Assembly (NCBI GenBank): GCA_004151065.3
Contig: NWUY0300013771.1
Span: 40,899-59,262, forward strand
Length of the DNA stretch: 18,364 bases
Direction: 5' to 3'
DNA from: Larix sibirica
Taxonomy: Eukaryota > Streptophyta > Pinopsida > Pinales > Pinaceae
Positions within the stretch are counted from its first letter, which is position 1; each line of letters starts with the position of its first letter. The position numbers were made by a program, and so were the translations under genes. The notes beneath the pieces were generated by a model. The model saw nothing but the letters and a program-made list of their open reading frames with translations, searched no databases and was not told where the DNA came from. Positions 8,270 to 18,009 of this stretch are shown here, in pieces.

Positions 8270-8990
8270 AATCGGGCATTATTTTACTTATTTTTCAAAT
8301 TTTCGAGTTGAATTTGGTATCAGGCATGATTTTGCAATAAGGTCTTGTTTTCCTTATTTGAATTCTATTTTACCCTGACTCTTGAATGGACCTTAATTTA
8401 TTAATTAATCCCTTCTATCCATTCAAATTATTGTTTAATTGTTTTTTTTTAATCAAACCTGATTTCTTAAGCAACCCCTCTTTTTCTAATTTGAACTTTG
8501 TTTCAAATTGATTCCCAGATTAACCCTAGTTTCTTGATTGATCCCTTTCTATTCATTTGTTTTTTTGTTGCATTGTTGATTTTTTAATCAAGTTTGATTT
8601 CTCAATCGGGCCCTCTTTTCATCATTCGAACTATGTTTCAACACAATTCCCAAATCAACTTGGTTTCTTGATTGGACCCATTAATCCATTTTGTTTTTCC
8701 AATTTTTACTTCTGATCCATTGATCCAAACCTATTTCAAATTCGAGACATTTTTGCCTATATTGGTCGTGTTTCCCCCCTTTTAGAATGATTAGCCTAAT
8801 TTACAAATCAACCCCAATTTTGAAATAAAGGTCCCTTACAAGCATTCGAGCTATTTTTTGGGGTCGATTTACAAATAAACCCTAATTTTGTAATCGAGTC
8901 TCCATTCAAGCAATTCAAAATATTTTTCCCCCAACTTATAAATCGACTCCAATTTTGTAATGGGGCCCACTTTACAACATTGCCTAAGAT
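8270..8990. repeat. 67-bp degenerate minisatellite
   Basis: The core resembles 'aaatcgaccccaattttgta' followed by 'atcgggccc' and 'ttcaagcattcgaac'. The best units start at 8801, 8869 and 8936 (steps of 68 and 67). Earlier, 'ttgaactttg' at 8491 and 'tcgaactatg' at 8626 are 135 bp apart, two periods, and 'ttgaattc' near 8360 is two more periods back. This suggests about 10-11 increasingly decayed units. The last units are also the head of the 1.54-kb repeat, copy 1. The ORFs across it are artefacts. Confidence 0.75.
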
Positions 8991-10425
8991 TGCATCGTAG
9001 ATTCCCTCCTCCATTTACAAATGATTATGGGCACAAGCCATCCTCTAAGGCTAATGTTATATTGGATATACAACAATGGATGAGAGGGTCTACTGTGGTG
9101 AAAATGTGGACAAATGGATGCAAGGTGATGTGTCCATGGGCCAGTCACAACTCAAAGGCTCAAAGGCTCATGAATGGAAATGTTGTATTACTTTATAACC
9201 AAAGTAATATCTTGATTTCGACCCTTGTATGTTTTGAACATGATTATGTATGTATTTTAAATGATGTTTGTAGGTACTTTTCATTATTATGCTTCATACA
9301 TACCACAAGTTAGACGTGCCATGGTAATTTTGATGACTTGTAATTATACTTTGAAGAATAATAAAAGGTCAAAGGCAAATTGAGAAAGGGCCCTAAGGGA
9401 CTAGGAGTCCCCTAGAGGGAAAGAGGTAAGGGCATCCAAAGGGAATAACTATACTCCTAGCGACCTATGTCTCCTAATATTTCCCTTTTCGTATTACCAT
9501 GTGCCTTATTCTAAGTCCCTTTCTTTTAATCCTACTAGTGGTTAGTTAAAAGCCTAACTTTCATTTTGATGAAGATATGAGAGTGAGATGGAAGGGAGGA
9601 GTGGAAAGAATCCATCTTTTTGGGAAGTCCAACTACCTCCTACTTATGTATACATGCAAAAAAAAAAGAATGGATCTCACTCTCTTTGATCATCTATTAT
9701 TTTTAGCATAGTGGGAGACACAAAAAAACCAATCTTGGAAGTTGTGGGGGAATATCACCATTGATATCCATGAAAGAAAACAAGTATAACCTTAAGAAGA
9801 ATTATAGAAGGAAGGTGGAAAAACCAAGGTAAGGAAAACATATTGTAATGTAGTAAGAGAGGTTGGGTTGAGTAGAGAATAATATCCCTTATCCTTGTAG
9901 ATTGTTGATCATTAAATATCCAACAACCAATTTATACTAGGATTGCATATGAAAGTAGACAGTAATTTGGGTTCCTGATACACATTGAAGATCATTGAGA
10001 AGAAGAGAATTATTGAGATATTGTAGAGAAGAGAAGGGGGTATCTTCTTCTGCTATATGGGGTGGTAGAGGGAGTGTCATAGTGGGACTGGCTGGAAAAT
10101 TAGTAACATAACTTTGTAATGAGTTTCTTGGTTTATCCTTGAAGCATTTGGGATGAAATGAGTGACCCAAAAGTCTTTAAATTATTTACATTCTTCACGG
10201 TGGTCTTGTAGCTTGGATAGGGGTGGCATCCAAGAGGGTTGCTTATAGTTAGGTGGAAACTTGCTCACATTTAGTCAATTGCTTGGATCAAGTTGATAAA
10301 CTTAGTGTTTGATCTCTTTTTGATAAATTCTTGTTATATTTGATTATAAAGTTGTGTTGGTTATGAATAAATGTATTAAATTTCCTTGTGTGTCTTAATG
10401 AATAATCTAGGTTATATCAACTTAT
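8915..10425. repeat. 1.54-kb tandem repeat family, copy 1
   Basis: This is a direct copy of the units at 10426, 13422 and 17133. The step from 'aagca(a/t)ttcaaa' at 8918 to the same point in copy 2 (10455) is 1537 bp. Conserved blocks include 'tggatgcaaggtgat', 'tgtccatggg', 'actagtggttagtta', 'gaaagaaaacaagta', 'tagattgttgat' and 'gaataatctaggttatatca' at the end. An AATAAA lies at 10366-10371, before a GT-rich stretch. A 77-codon ORF (9080-9313) is shared with copies 2 and 3. Unlike the others, copy 1 lacks the palindromic start and runs into many 67-bp subrepeats. I do not recognise the family. Confidence 0.9.
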
Positions 10426-11947
10426 GCATACAACATATAAATTTATATGTTTTTAAGCATTTCAAACTTTTTTTTGCCCTAACTTTGCAATTGGGCCACG
10501 TTTAAGCATTAGCTAAGATTGGATAGTGGGGTCCCCTCTTCATTTACAAATAATCGTGGGTACAATTCATCCCATATGGATCACTTTACACTGGATATAT
10601 GGTGTTGAATGAGAGGGTCTACGATAGTGAAGATGTGGGCCAATGGATGCAAGGTGATTTGTCCATGGGCCCATCACAACTCAAAGATTCGAAAGCTCAT
10701 GAATGAAAAGGTTGTATTAATTTATAAACAAAGCAATATCATGGTTTTGACCCTTCTATGTTTTGAACACAATTATGTATACATTGTAAATGATGTTCAT
10801 AGTTATTTTTCATTATTATGCTTCCTACATACCATGGGGTGGACTTGCCATGGTATTTTTGATGACTTGTAACCATTACTTTGAAGGTTAATAAAAGGTC
10901 CAAGGCTAACTAAAAAATAATGCTTAAGTGGCTATGAGTCCACTAGAGGGGAAGAGGCAAGGGGGTCCAAGGGGAATAACTCTAATGCTAGCTACCTATG
11001 TCTCATATTCTTTCACTTTTCTTATTTACCATGTGCCTTATTCCAACTGGATTTCTTTTAATGCTACTAGTGGTTAGTTAAAAGGCTCACTTTCATTTTA
11101 ATGAAGATGTGAGAGTGAGATTGAAGGGAGGAGTGGAAATAATCCATACCTTTGGGAAGTCCAAATACCTCCTATTTTCATGTGTGCATGCAAAACAAAT
11201 TGAATGTATCTCCCTCTCTATGATCATCAATTGTTTTTAGCATGTCAAGAGACACAAAGAAAAGAAACATTCCCTGAAGCTATGGGGGAAGATCACTATT
11301 CGATCTTTGTGAAAGAAAACAAGTAGAACCTTGAGAAGAATTGTAGAAGGAAGATGAAAAATCTAAGATAAGGAGAACATATTGCAATGTAGTAAGAGAG
11401 ACTAGGTTGAGTAGAGAATCATCTCCCCTATCGATATAGATTGTTGATGATTAAATATACAATAACCAATTCCTACTAGGATTGGATATGAAAGTAGATA
11501 GTAATTTGAGATATTGTCGCACACACTAAAGAGCAATGAGAAGAAGAGGATTCCTACCATTCTATGGAAATAGAGAAGGGAGTATATACTTGTGTTGTAT
11601 GGGGTAGTAGAGGGACTGCGATAGTTGGACTATCTAGAAAATTAGTAACATAACTTTGCTGTGAGTTTCTTGGTTGATTTGGGAAGCATTTGGGATGGGA
11701 TGAATTAGGTCAAAGTATTGAAATTGTTGCCCTTCACTATTTTGGTCTCATAACGTGGCTAGGGGGTGGCATCCACGGAGGACTACCTATGGTTGGGTGA
11801 AAAATTGCTCACACTCAATAAGTTGCTTGGATCACATTGCTAATAAGATAAGTGCTTTATCTATGTTTTGGGAAAATCTTGTTACATTTTATTATAAAGT
11901 TATGTTGCTTATGAATAAATGTATCAAAATTCCCTATATGTCTTAAT
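10426..11947. repeat. 1.54-kb tandem repeat family, copy 2 (main part)
   Basis: It begins with a perfect 20-bp palindrome (10432-10451) and has lost about 24 bp of the head subrepeat present in copies 1 and 3. The shared short ORF is at 10609-10872. AATAAA is at 11914-11919. The unit stops at 'tcttaat' (11947), where LINE 2 is inserted. Its last 21 bases reappear at 13401-13421. Confidence 0.9.
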
Positions 11948-12235
11948 ACTCTTCTACTTCAGAACCTCAATGTTAAGCAAGTTAAGATTATTGGTGATTC
12001 CTTCCTTATCATTAGTCAAATAAGAAAAAGCAAGGCTAATGAAGGATCGTTATTATTTAGAACCTTTCAAAGGATATTTCTCAATCTTGACACTTTGGAA
12101 GGTGTTGAGATTTACCATGTGTTGAGATGCAATAATGGCTTGGTTGATCAAATGGCGAATGATGCAGTTTATTTGGATAAGGGGGTCCTAGTTAAAAATG
12201 GAAACCCGCCTTGCAACACATATTGGCTTCCCTAG
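11948..12235 (+). pseudogene. LINE 2 RNase H domain, C-terminal part
   Basis: There are 95 codons open to a stop at 12233-12235. 'VKIIGDSFLIISQI' (residues 12-25) matches the plant RVT_3/RNase H motif IxVEGDSxLII, with the third catalytic Asp at residue 17. 'RCNNGLVDQMANDA' (60-73) matches RxxNxxADxLANxA, with the last catalytic Asp at 67. The N-terminal half, carrying the first two acidic residues, is absent because the element is 5'-truncated. The end 'CNTYWLP' is typical of the C-terminus of this LINE type. It has no start codon or promoter of its own, so it is a retroelement fragment, not a gene. Confidence 0.85.
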
Positions 12236-13400
12236 TTTATTTATGTCAATTCTCATCAAGGTTTCAAATACTTTTAACACCTTCAAACATGGCATCAGAG
12301 GAACGACCAACACTTGTCATAGTTTGAAGCAAGTAAGCAATGCAAGTCAAATCCATATTTACACAGCGCATGGGGGAGTGATAATGCTCCCCCATGCGCT
12401 ATGTAAATATGGATTTGACTTGGTATGTGTGAATCCACCCTAGTAATGTATTCCATAGGCAATTTTAGGTTATCTCTTGAATGAGATAAGATCCTCCACG
12501 TTGGGTGATATTTTCCCTTGAATTTGAAGTTTATTTTGTTTTGGGCATCTATGTCCTCCATGAACTAGTCTTGGTCTTGCTTGATTTTTTGGAAATATAT
12601 GACCAGGGCATCAACCTATTATCTCTAAATCCACTCAAGGTGCTTCTTTTGAGAAGTTTCTCAAGCAAATAATATGTTTTCTTTGTTTTATTGGTTCTTG
12701 TTGAGGTCTATGGGTTTATTCTAGTTGGTATGGCTTCAGGATGGTCTAGAGGAGATGGGAATTCATAGGTAAAAAAGATCCTTACAAGAATGACAAGGTA
12801 ATTAGAGGGAATTATGAGATAGGCCATAGAGTATATGAACATTCATATATAAAAGCAAGAGGTCAAATATGAGGCAATGAAAGCTAAGTTGAATGAATAA
12901 GGTATGAAATGTGACAAGCTCACTAGTTATTTTGAAATGCACTATAAAATAATTATGGGGTTTGCATGAAGTTCCCAATCTATGGATGACCATCCCAATG
13001 TCTCGTTTGACTATGTTAAGGATAGGGCTATCGAGAAAGAAATAATACAACAAATTGATGTGGTGTTTACATATCAGTTGCAGGTGAATGGAGAATCTGG
13101 CTTGGATTGTGACATGTCTATGAAGGAAACCTTAGTGGGGATAAATTTGGTCCATATTAGTCTCTATTTATGAGTTTTACTTGTATTTTCTTGCTTGGTT
13201 AGTATGTAAGACAATATAGCTTTAGGTTTTGGAGGCAAGTCATAGGTTCTAGTTTTATTTTGTAATATTACGAAGAAATGTGTGATGGATAAACTTAGTA
13301 GAGCCTTTCTTGGAAAATTTAGACTCTTTGTACTATCAGGCCATTTGGTTCATCCACAACACTTTTAATATAAAATCATACCCATTTCCATTTAAAAAAA
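12236..13400 (+). other. LINE 2 3' untranslated region
   Basis: I see no protein homology after the RNase H stop. The stretch ends with a T/A-rich tail region and a 7-base A-run, consistent with a LINE 3' end. At about 1.16 kb it is long for a LINE 3' UTR, so it may contain secondary insertions, including the hairpin at 12343-12422. The ORFs of 60-90 codons here match nothing I recognise. Confidence 0.55.
12343..12422. repeat. Near-perfect hairpin, 36-bp arms
   Basis: Arms 12343-12378 and 12387-12422 are inverted copies with one mismatch (12364 C against 12401 A). The loop is 8 nt (tgataatg). The inner part of each arm is a G5/C5-containing segment ('gcgcatgggggag'), and the outer part is AT-rich. 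As minus-strand RNA the single mismatch would be a G-U wobble. The near identity suggests a recent inversion-duplication or a maintained fold. Confidence 0.93.
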
Positions 13401-14973
13401 TCTAGGTTGCATCAACTTATGCAAAAAAACATATCAACTAATATGTTTTCAAGCACTTCAAACGTTTTTTTTGGCTTGATTTATAAAGCGGCCCAGATTT
13501 TGCAATAGGGGCCCCTTTCAAGCATTGCTTAACATTGGAACCTATGGTCCCTTCTCCATTATCGAATAATTGTGGGAACATGTCATCCTCTAAGGCTAAC
13601 ATTATATTGGATACATGGTGATAGATGAGAGGGTTTGCAATGGTGAAGACATGGACCAATGGATGCAAGGTGATGTGTCCATGGGCTCATCACAACTCAA
13701 AGGTTCAAAGGCTAGTGAATGGAAAGATTGTGTTACTTTATAACCAAAGTAGTATCCCATTTTTTACCCATGGATGTTTTGAACATGATTTTGCATATAT
13801 TGTAAGTGATGTTCATAGGTACTTTTCATTACTATTATTCCTACATACCATGAGGTAGACTTTCCATGGTAACTATGATGACTTGTACTTATTACTTTGA
13901 AGATTAATAAAATTTCCAAGGCCAACTAAGAAAGAACACATGAGGGGTTGTGAGTCCACTAGAGATAAAGAGGTTAGGGGTTCCAAGGGGAATAACTATA
14001 ATTCTAGATACCTATGTCTCATAATCTTGCTCTTTTCTTATTTGTTGTGTGCCTTATGCCAACTCACTTTCTTTTAATGTTACTAGTGGTTAGTTAGAAG
14101 GCTAATTTTCATTTTAATGAAGACATGAGATTGGGATGGAAGGGAGGAGTGGAAAGACTCCATATTTTTTTGGAAGTCCAACTACCTCCTATTTTCATGT
14201 GTACATGCACAAAAAATGAATGGATCTCCCTCTCTCTAATCATCGATTGTTTTTAGCATGTTCGGAGACACAAAAAAAAAAAAAAGAACCATTCTTGGAA
14301 GTTATGGGGGAAGATCACTATTCAATCTCCATGAAAGAAAACGAGTAGAACCTCAAGAAGAATTGTAGAAGGAAGGGAAAATTATGGGTATTAGTAGAGA
14401 TGAGGTTGAGTAAAGAGTTATCTCACTTATCCCTATAGATTGTTGATGATTAAATATAAAGTAACCAATTTCTACTAGGATTGAATTTGAAAGTAGACAA
14501 TAATTTGGGCTCTTGCTGCACATATCAAAGAATAGTGAGAAGAAGAGGATTCTTGAGGTATTATGGTGCAAAGAATGGGATACCTTCTTGTGTTGCATGG
14601 GGTAGCAGAGGGAGTGCCATAGTTGGACTAACTTGAAAATTAGCAATATATATATGTAGTGAGTTTCTTGGTTGATCCTGGAAGCATATGGGATGGAATG
14701 AATGACCTACAAATCTTGAAATGGTTTCCCTTCATCATAGTGGTCTCATAGCTCAACTAGGGGGTGTCATCCACAAAGGATTTCCTATTGTTGGGTGGAA
14801 AATTGTTCACACTTAATCAGTTGCTTGGATCAACTTGTTGATAAGATAAATGTTTTATCTCTATTCTAGGAAATTCTTGTTACATTTTATTATGAAGTTG
14901 ATTTGCTTATGAATAAATATATTGAAATTCCATGTATGTTTTAATGAATAATCTAGGTTATATCAACTTATGC
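13401..14973. repeat. 1.54-kb repeat: end of copy 2 and all of copy 3
   Basis: Bases 13401-13421 ('tctaggttgcatcaactta' and onward) complete copy 2 after the LINE. Copy 3 proper starts at 13422 with a weakened palindrome (13428-13447, 7-bp arms, 6-nt loop). It keeps the longer head subrepeat, like copy 1. The shared ORF is at 13625-13858 and AATAAA at 14912-14917. It ends with 'aatctaggttatatcaactt'. The unit period, after removing LINE 2, is about 1545 bp. Confidence 0.9.
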
Positions 14974-17132
14974 GACAGATAAAATCATAGGCTAATTATG
15001 CAATATAGATAGAAACATGCATGAATTATGCCTTTTAACATGGATTTGAAGGCGCCATTTTGATAGATGATTTATTAGACATGAGTTGAAAATTTAAATG
15101 AAAAACAATACTTTATAGTTTTTCTTACCTTCCTCTTGATTTGGAAAGGATTTCATTCAAAGTCAATGAAATATAGGGAAGTTGATGTTTTAAACCAAAC
15201 TCAGTTAGAACACAATATCATTAATTCCAACCATTATTGTATTTCATTTTAGAGAGAAAATAATTGAAGCATTTTAGAAACCCAGTGCTAAAAAAAATGT
15301 TTTCATAAAATGCTTAGATAGAGGAGTTGTAGTGGTAATATCGTGTTCATAGATTTGTAGTAAACTATTGCACCCTTTAGAGTTTCCACTACCTCGTGGA
15401 TTAGTATTTTATTGATGTATTTTTATGTGAAATACATAACATACAACCTATGGGAAATTTGACACATACTGATATGTTTTCTACTAAATCTAAATTGAGA
15501 TTATTGGTCATATGGGAAATCATCAAGGCTTATATATTACACAAGATAGTTACATGTGCCCTAACCACTTGGTCACCTATGTGAAGATGCAATAGAAATA
15601 TACTTGGCCAATAAAATGAGTGTAAAAATTTCTATTTGAATTTTAGATCTTTGTGTAGAGCAATTTATGGGTTTGTAGTTGAACCCTACAATGCAATTCA
15701 TTTTCCTTTGTTATTCATTGTATCACACTGCGTTAACATCCTTATTTGGTTCAATTTCAATTAAAATAATCAAATCTAGATATCAAATTTAACATTATGG
15801 ATTGGGTAAATGAGTGAATTGGTACAAGCAATTTAAGGGTCCACCACTGTGAATCCCAACCATTGAGATTCTTCACGCAAATGAAGAGCAAATATTATTC
15901 CCACCAAATTGGATGGATTTCAAGTATCAATTGATACAAGCTTATTTTCAAGAACATTTCCCTTTTGTCACCATGTTTTCATATTACCAAAACCTAGTTT
16001 AGCATTAATGAGAATTTAGTTATTCGGTAAAATGATTTCTAAGTGTTCAATGTATTACGACGAGTGATTAAGGAACCATCCTAGAGTACAAGATAATGTG
16101 AAATATTGTTTGGCTTCAATACCAAATGAATTTTAAGGAATGGTACAGAGCTGACTACCCATAGTGAAGTCCTATCGCTAAAAAGACGTGTGTGGAATTT
16201 ATGTCCATGTATTGCTCATCGATCATGTTTACTAATTTGTGGAGGGATATTTTGTTGTCATTGATAAGTTTTAATATTTTGTATTATTTTAACCCCAAAC
16301 CTATTGAGATTCAAGAGGATTGCATTACTTCAAATTGAAATTGTAAATAATTGTTCAAGTATTAATTATTGAGAGGCCTATCCACTTGGCGGTTTGGATT
16401 GAATAAGAGAAAAATAAAATACTCATGTGTTAATTCTAGTAAGAGTAAAAACTATGGAGGCATGTTGAATGGTGGGAATTGATTTCAATTTTTATATAGC
16501 TTCCAATAGTTTCACTCCTCTCTTGTAAAATGTATAATTTTCCCAACAACATATTGATAATACATTGAACTGGCATGCCGCATATAGGTTACTAGGGATA
16601 TCTCGAAACACTTGATCTAGTTTGTTAACATTCAATATGAAGTTGATGAAAAGTGCAATTGAGGAAAAATCACACTTAAAATCACCTAACAAAATAAGCC
16701 TTAAGCCTGGTTAGTATACTCTAGAAAGGGACTCATAATTTTGAAACTTCCATTACGTTTGAGAACTATTGATTGACTATCACTAGCATACAACATCTTT
16801 ATCTACTCAATCCAAGACAAACATAATATTCTCCTTGCTTTGATTGGTTGTAATCCAAATTTATTTGAATGCAACTATTGGATACATAGCTTAGAATAAT
16901 ATTATTTCATAATCATATTTGGCTTTGTCAAACTAAAAATGATAAATCCTCATCTTTTTTAATATAATATATGAAGAGAATTATTTTGATGACACAATTT
17001 ACATTAATTTCATCAAATAGAATTTTAGTTACTTGTGCAATCTAAATTATCATAAAGATTATGCAAAATTTACTATCCATATTGGTTGACAATAGTGGTG
17101 CATGGTTAAAATCTAATTGTCACCAAATTTAC
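14974..17132. other. Foreign 2.16-kb block interrupting the array
   Basis: It begins exactly at the end of copy 3 and ends where copy 4 starts mid-unit, so it occupies the place of about 0.9 kb of copy 4. It is AT-rich with no intact ORF. Its only protein-like trace is a possible Gag remnant at 15870-16475. I could not find terminal inverted repeats, LTR ends or a target-site duplication. It is either a decayed insertion with a deletion, or unrelated sequence joined by rearrangement. Confidence 0.6.
15870..16475 (+). pseudogene. Possible Ty3/gypsy-like Gag remnant
   Basis: Starting near 15880, 'NWMDFKYQLIQAYFQEHFPF' resembles the plant retrotransposon Gag stretch W..FK..L...YFP. Around 16070, 'NHPRVQDNVKYCLASIPNEF' resembles the later Gag segment Y.P....D...K..FL..LP..F. 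Near 16400, 'KSKNYGGMLNGGN' resembles a basic Gly/Asn-rich linker before a zinc knuckle. The order is right, but the pieces are in different frames with stops, and no CCHC box is visible. This is a weak, motif-level match and could be chance. Confidence 0.3.
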
Positions 17133-17818
17133 TATCACCATTTGATCTCCATGAAAGAAAACAAGTAGAACCTTGAGAATAATTATAGAAGGAAGGTGGA
17201 AAACCATAGATAAGGAAAACATATTGTAACATAGTAAGAGAGGCTAGGTTGAGTATAGAGTATATTATCTCCCTTATCCCTATAGATTGCTGATCATTAG
17301 ATATCCAATAACTTATTTATGTTAGGACTGGCCCTATGAAAGTGGTTGATAATTTGGGATCCTAGTGCACATACTACAGAGCATTGAGAAGAAGAGGATT
17401 CTCGAGTACTATGGAGAAGAGAAAGGGGTGCATTCTTGTGTTGTATGGGGTAGAAGAGGGAATTTCATAATTGGATTGATTGGAAAATTAGTAACATAAT
17501 TATACAATGAGTTTCTTGGTTAATCCTTGAATCCTCTAGGATGAAAATAGTGACCTAAAAGTCTAGAAATTGTTTCCCTTTCTTGTGGTGGTCTCATAGC
17601 TCATTTAAGAGATGACATCCATAGAGGACTACTTATGGTTAGGTGGAAATTGCTAACATCCAGTTAGTTGATTGGATCAAGTTGTTGATAAGATAAGTGC
17701 TTTATCTCTATTATGGGAAATTCTTGTTACATTTAATTATAAAGATGTGTTGCTTATGAATAAATGTATTGGATTTCCTTACATGTCTTAATGAATAATC
17801 TTGGTTATATCAACTTAT
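17133..17818. repeat. 1.54-kb tandem repeat family, copy 4 (3' half)
   Basis: Homology starts mid-unit at 'tatcaccatttgatctccat' (copy 3 equivalent near 14310) and runs to the standard unit end 'ggttatatcaacttat'. AATAAA is at 17759-17764. The first part of the unit, including the shared ORF, is absent. Confidence 0.9.
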
Positions 17819-18009
17819 AAAAAAACATATCAAGTGATATGTTTTTAGGAATTTCAAACTATTTTTTTGGCCGAACTTTACAATTGGGCCCCCTTTTAAG
17901 CATCGATCATGATTGGATTGGGGTCCCTTATCCATTTACAAATATTTGTGGGCACAAGTCATCCCCTATGGATCACATTATATTGGATATACGATGGTGT
18001 ATGAAAGGG
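17819..18009. repeat. 1.54-kb tandem repeat family, copy 5 (start only)
   Basis: It begins with the palindrome AACATATCA-ag-TGATATGTT (17824-17843) and shows the short head form seen in copy 2. It is homologous to copy 2 up to 'atgaaagggt' (copy 2: 'atgagagggt'), then breaks at 18010. The break falls just inside the position of the shared ORF. Confidence 0.88.

Larger units (their letters stand above)
11948..13400 (+). mobile_element. LINE 2: 5'-truncated LINE inserted in repeat copy 2
   Basis: Intact junctions elsewhere in the array read 'cttaatgaataatctagg'. Here 'cttaat' is followed by LINE coding sequence, and 'tctagg' resumes right after an A-run at 13394-13400. The insert starts within RNase H and ends with a 3' UTR-like stretch ('ttttaatataaaatc') and a short A tail, as expected for incomplete target-primed reverse transcription. 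No target-site duplication is visible; about six bases (gaataa) are missing or merged with the tail. The long 3' UTR contains a strong hairpin (12343-12422), perhaps a later insertion. Confidence 0.82.

Noticed and set aside
8430-9010. A CRISPR-like array in the regularly spaced subrepeats
   Set aside because: The repeats are contiguous, degenerate 67-bp units without unique spacers, and the window is plant-like.
5560-12235. LINE 1 and the RNase H fragment at 11948 as one LINE split by the repeat array
   Set aside because: Copy 2 of the array ends at 11947 and its final bases resume at 13401 right after the LINE A tail. This shows that the RNase H fragment entered the array as a separate, truncated insertion.
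12198-12561. ORFs on both strands across the hairpin at 12343-12422
   Set aside because: Both contain the same HALCKYGFDL and HIY segments because they read the two hairpin arms. This is an effect of the inverted repeat, not a conserved protein.
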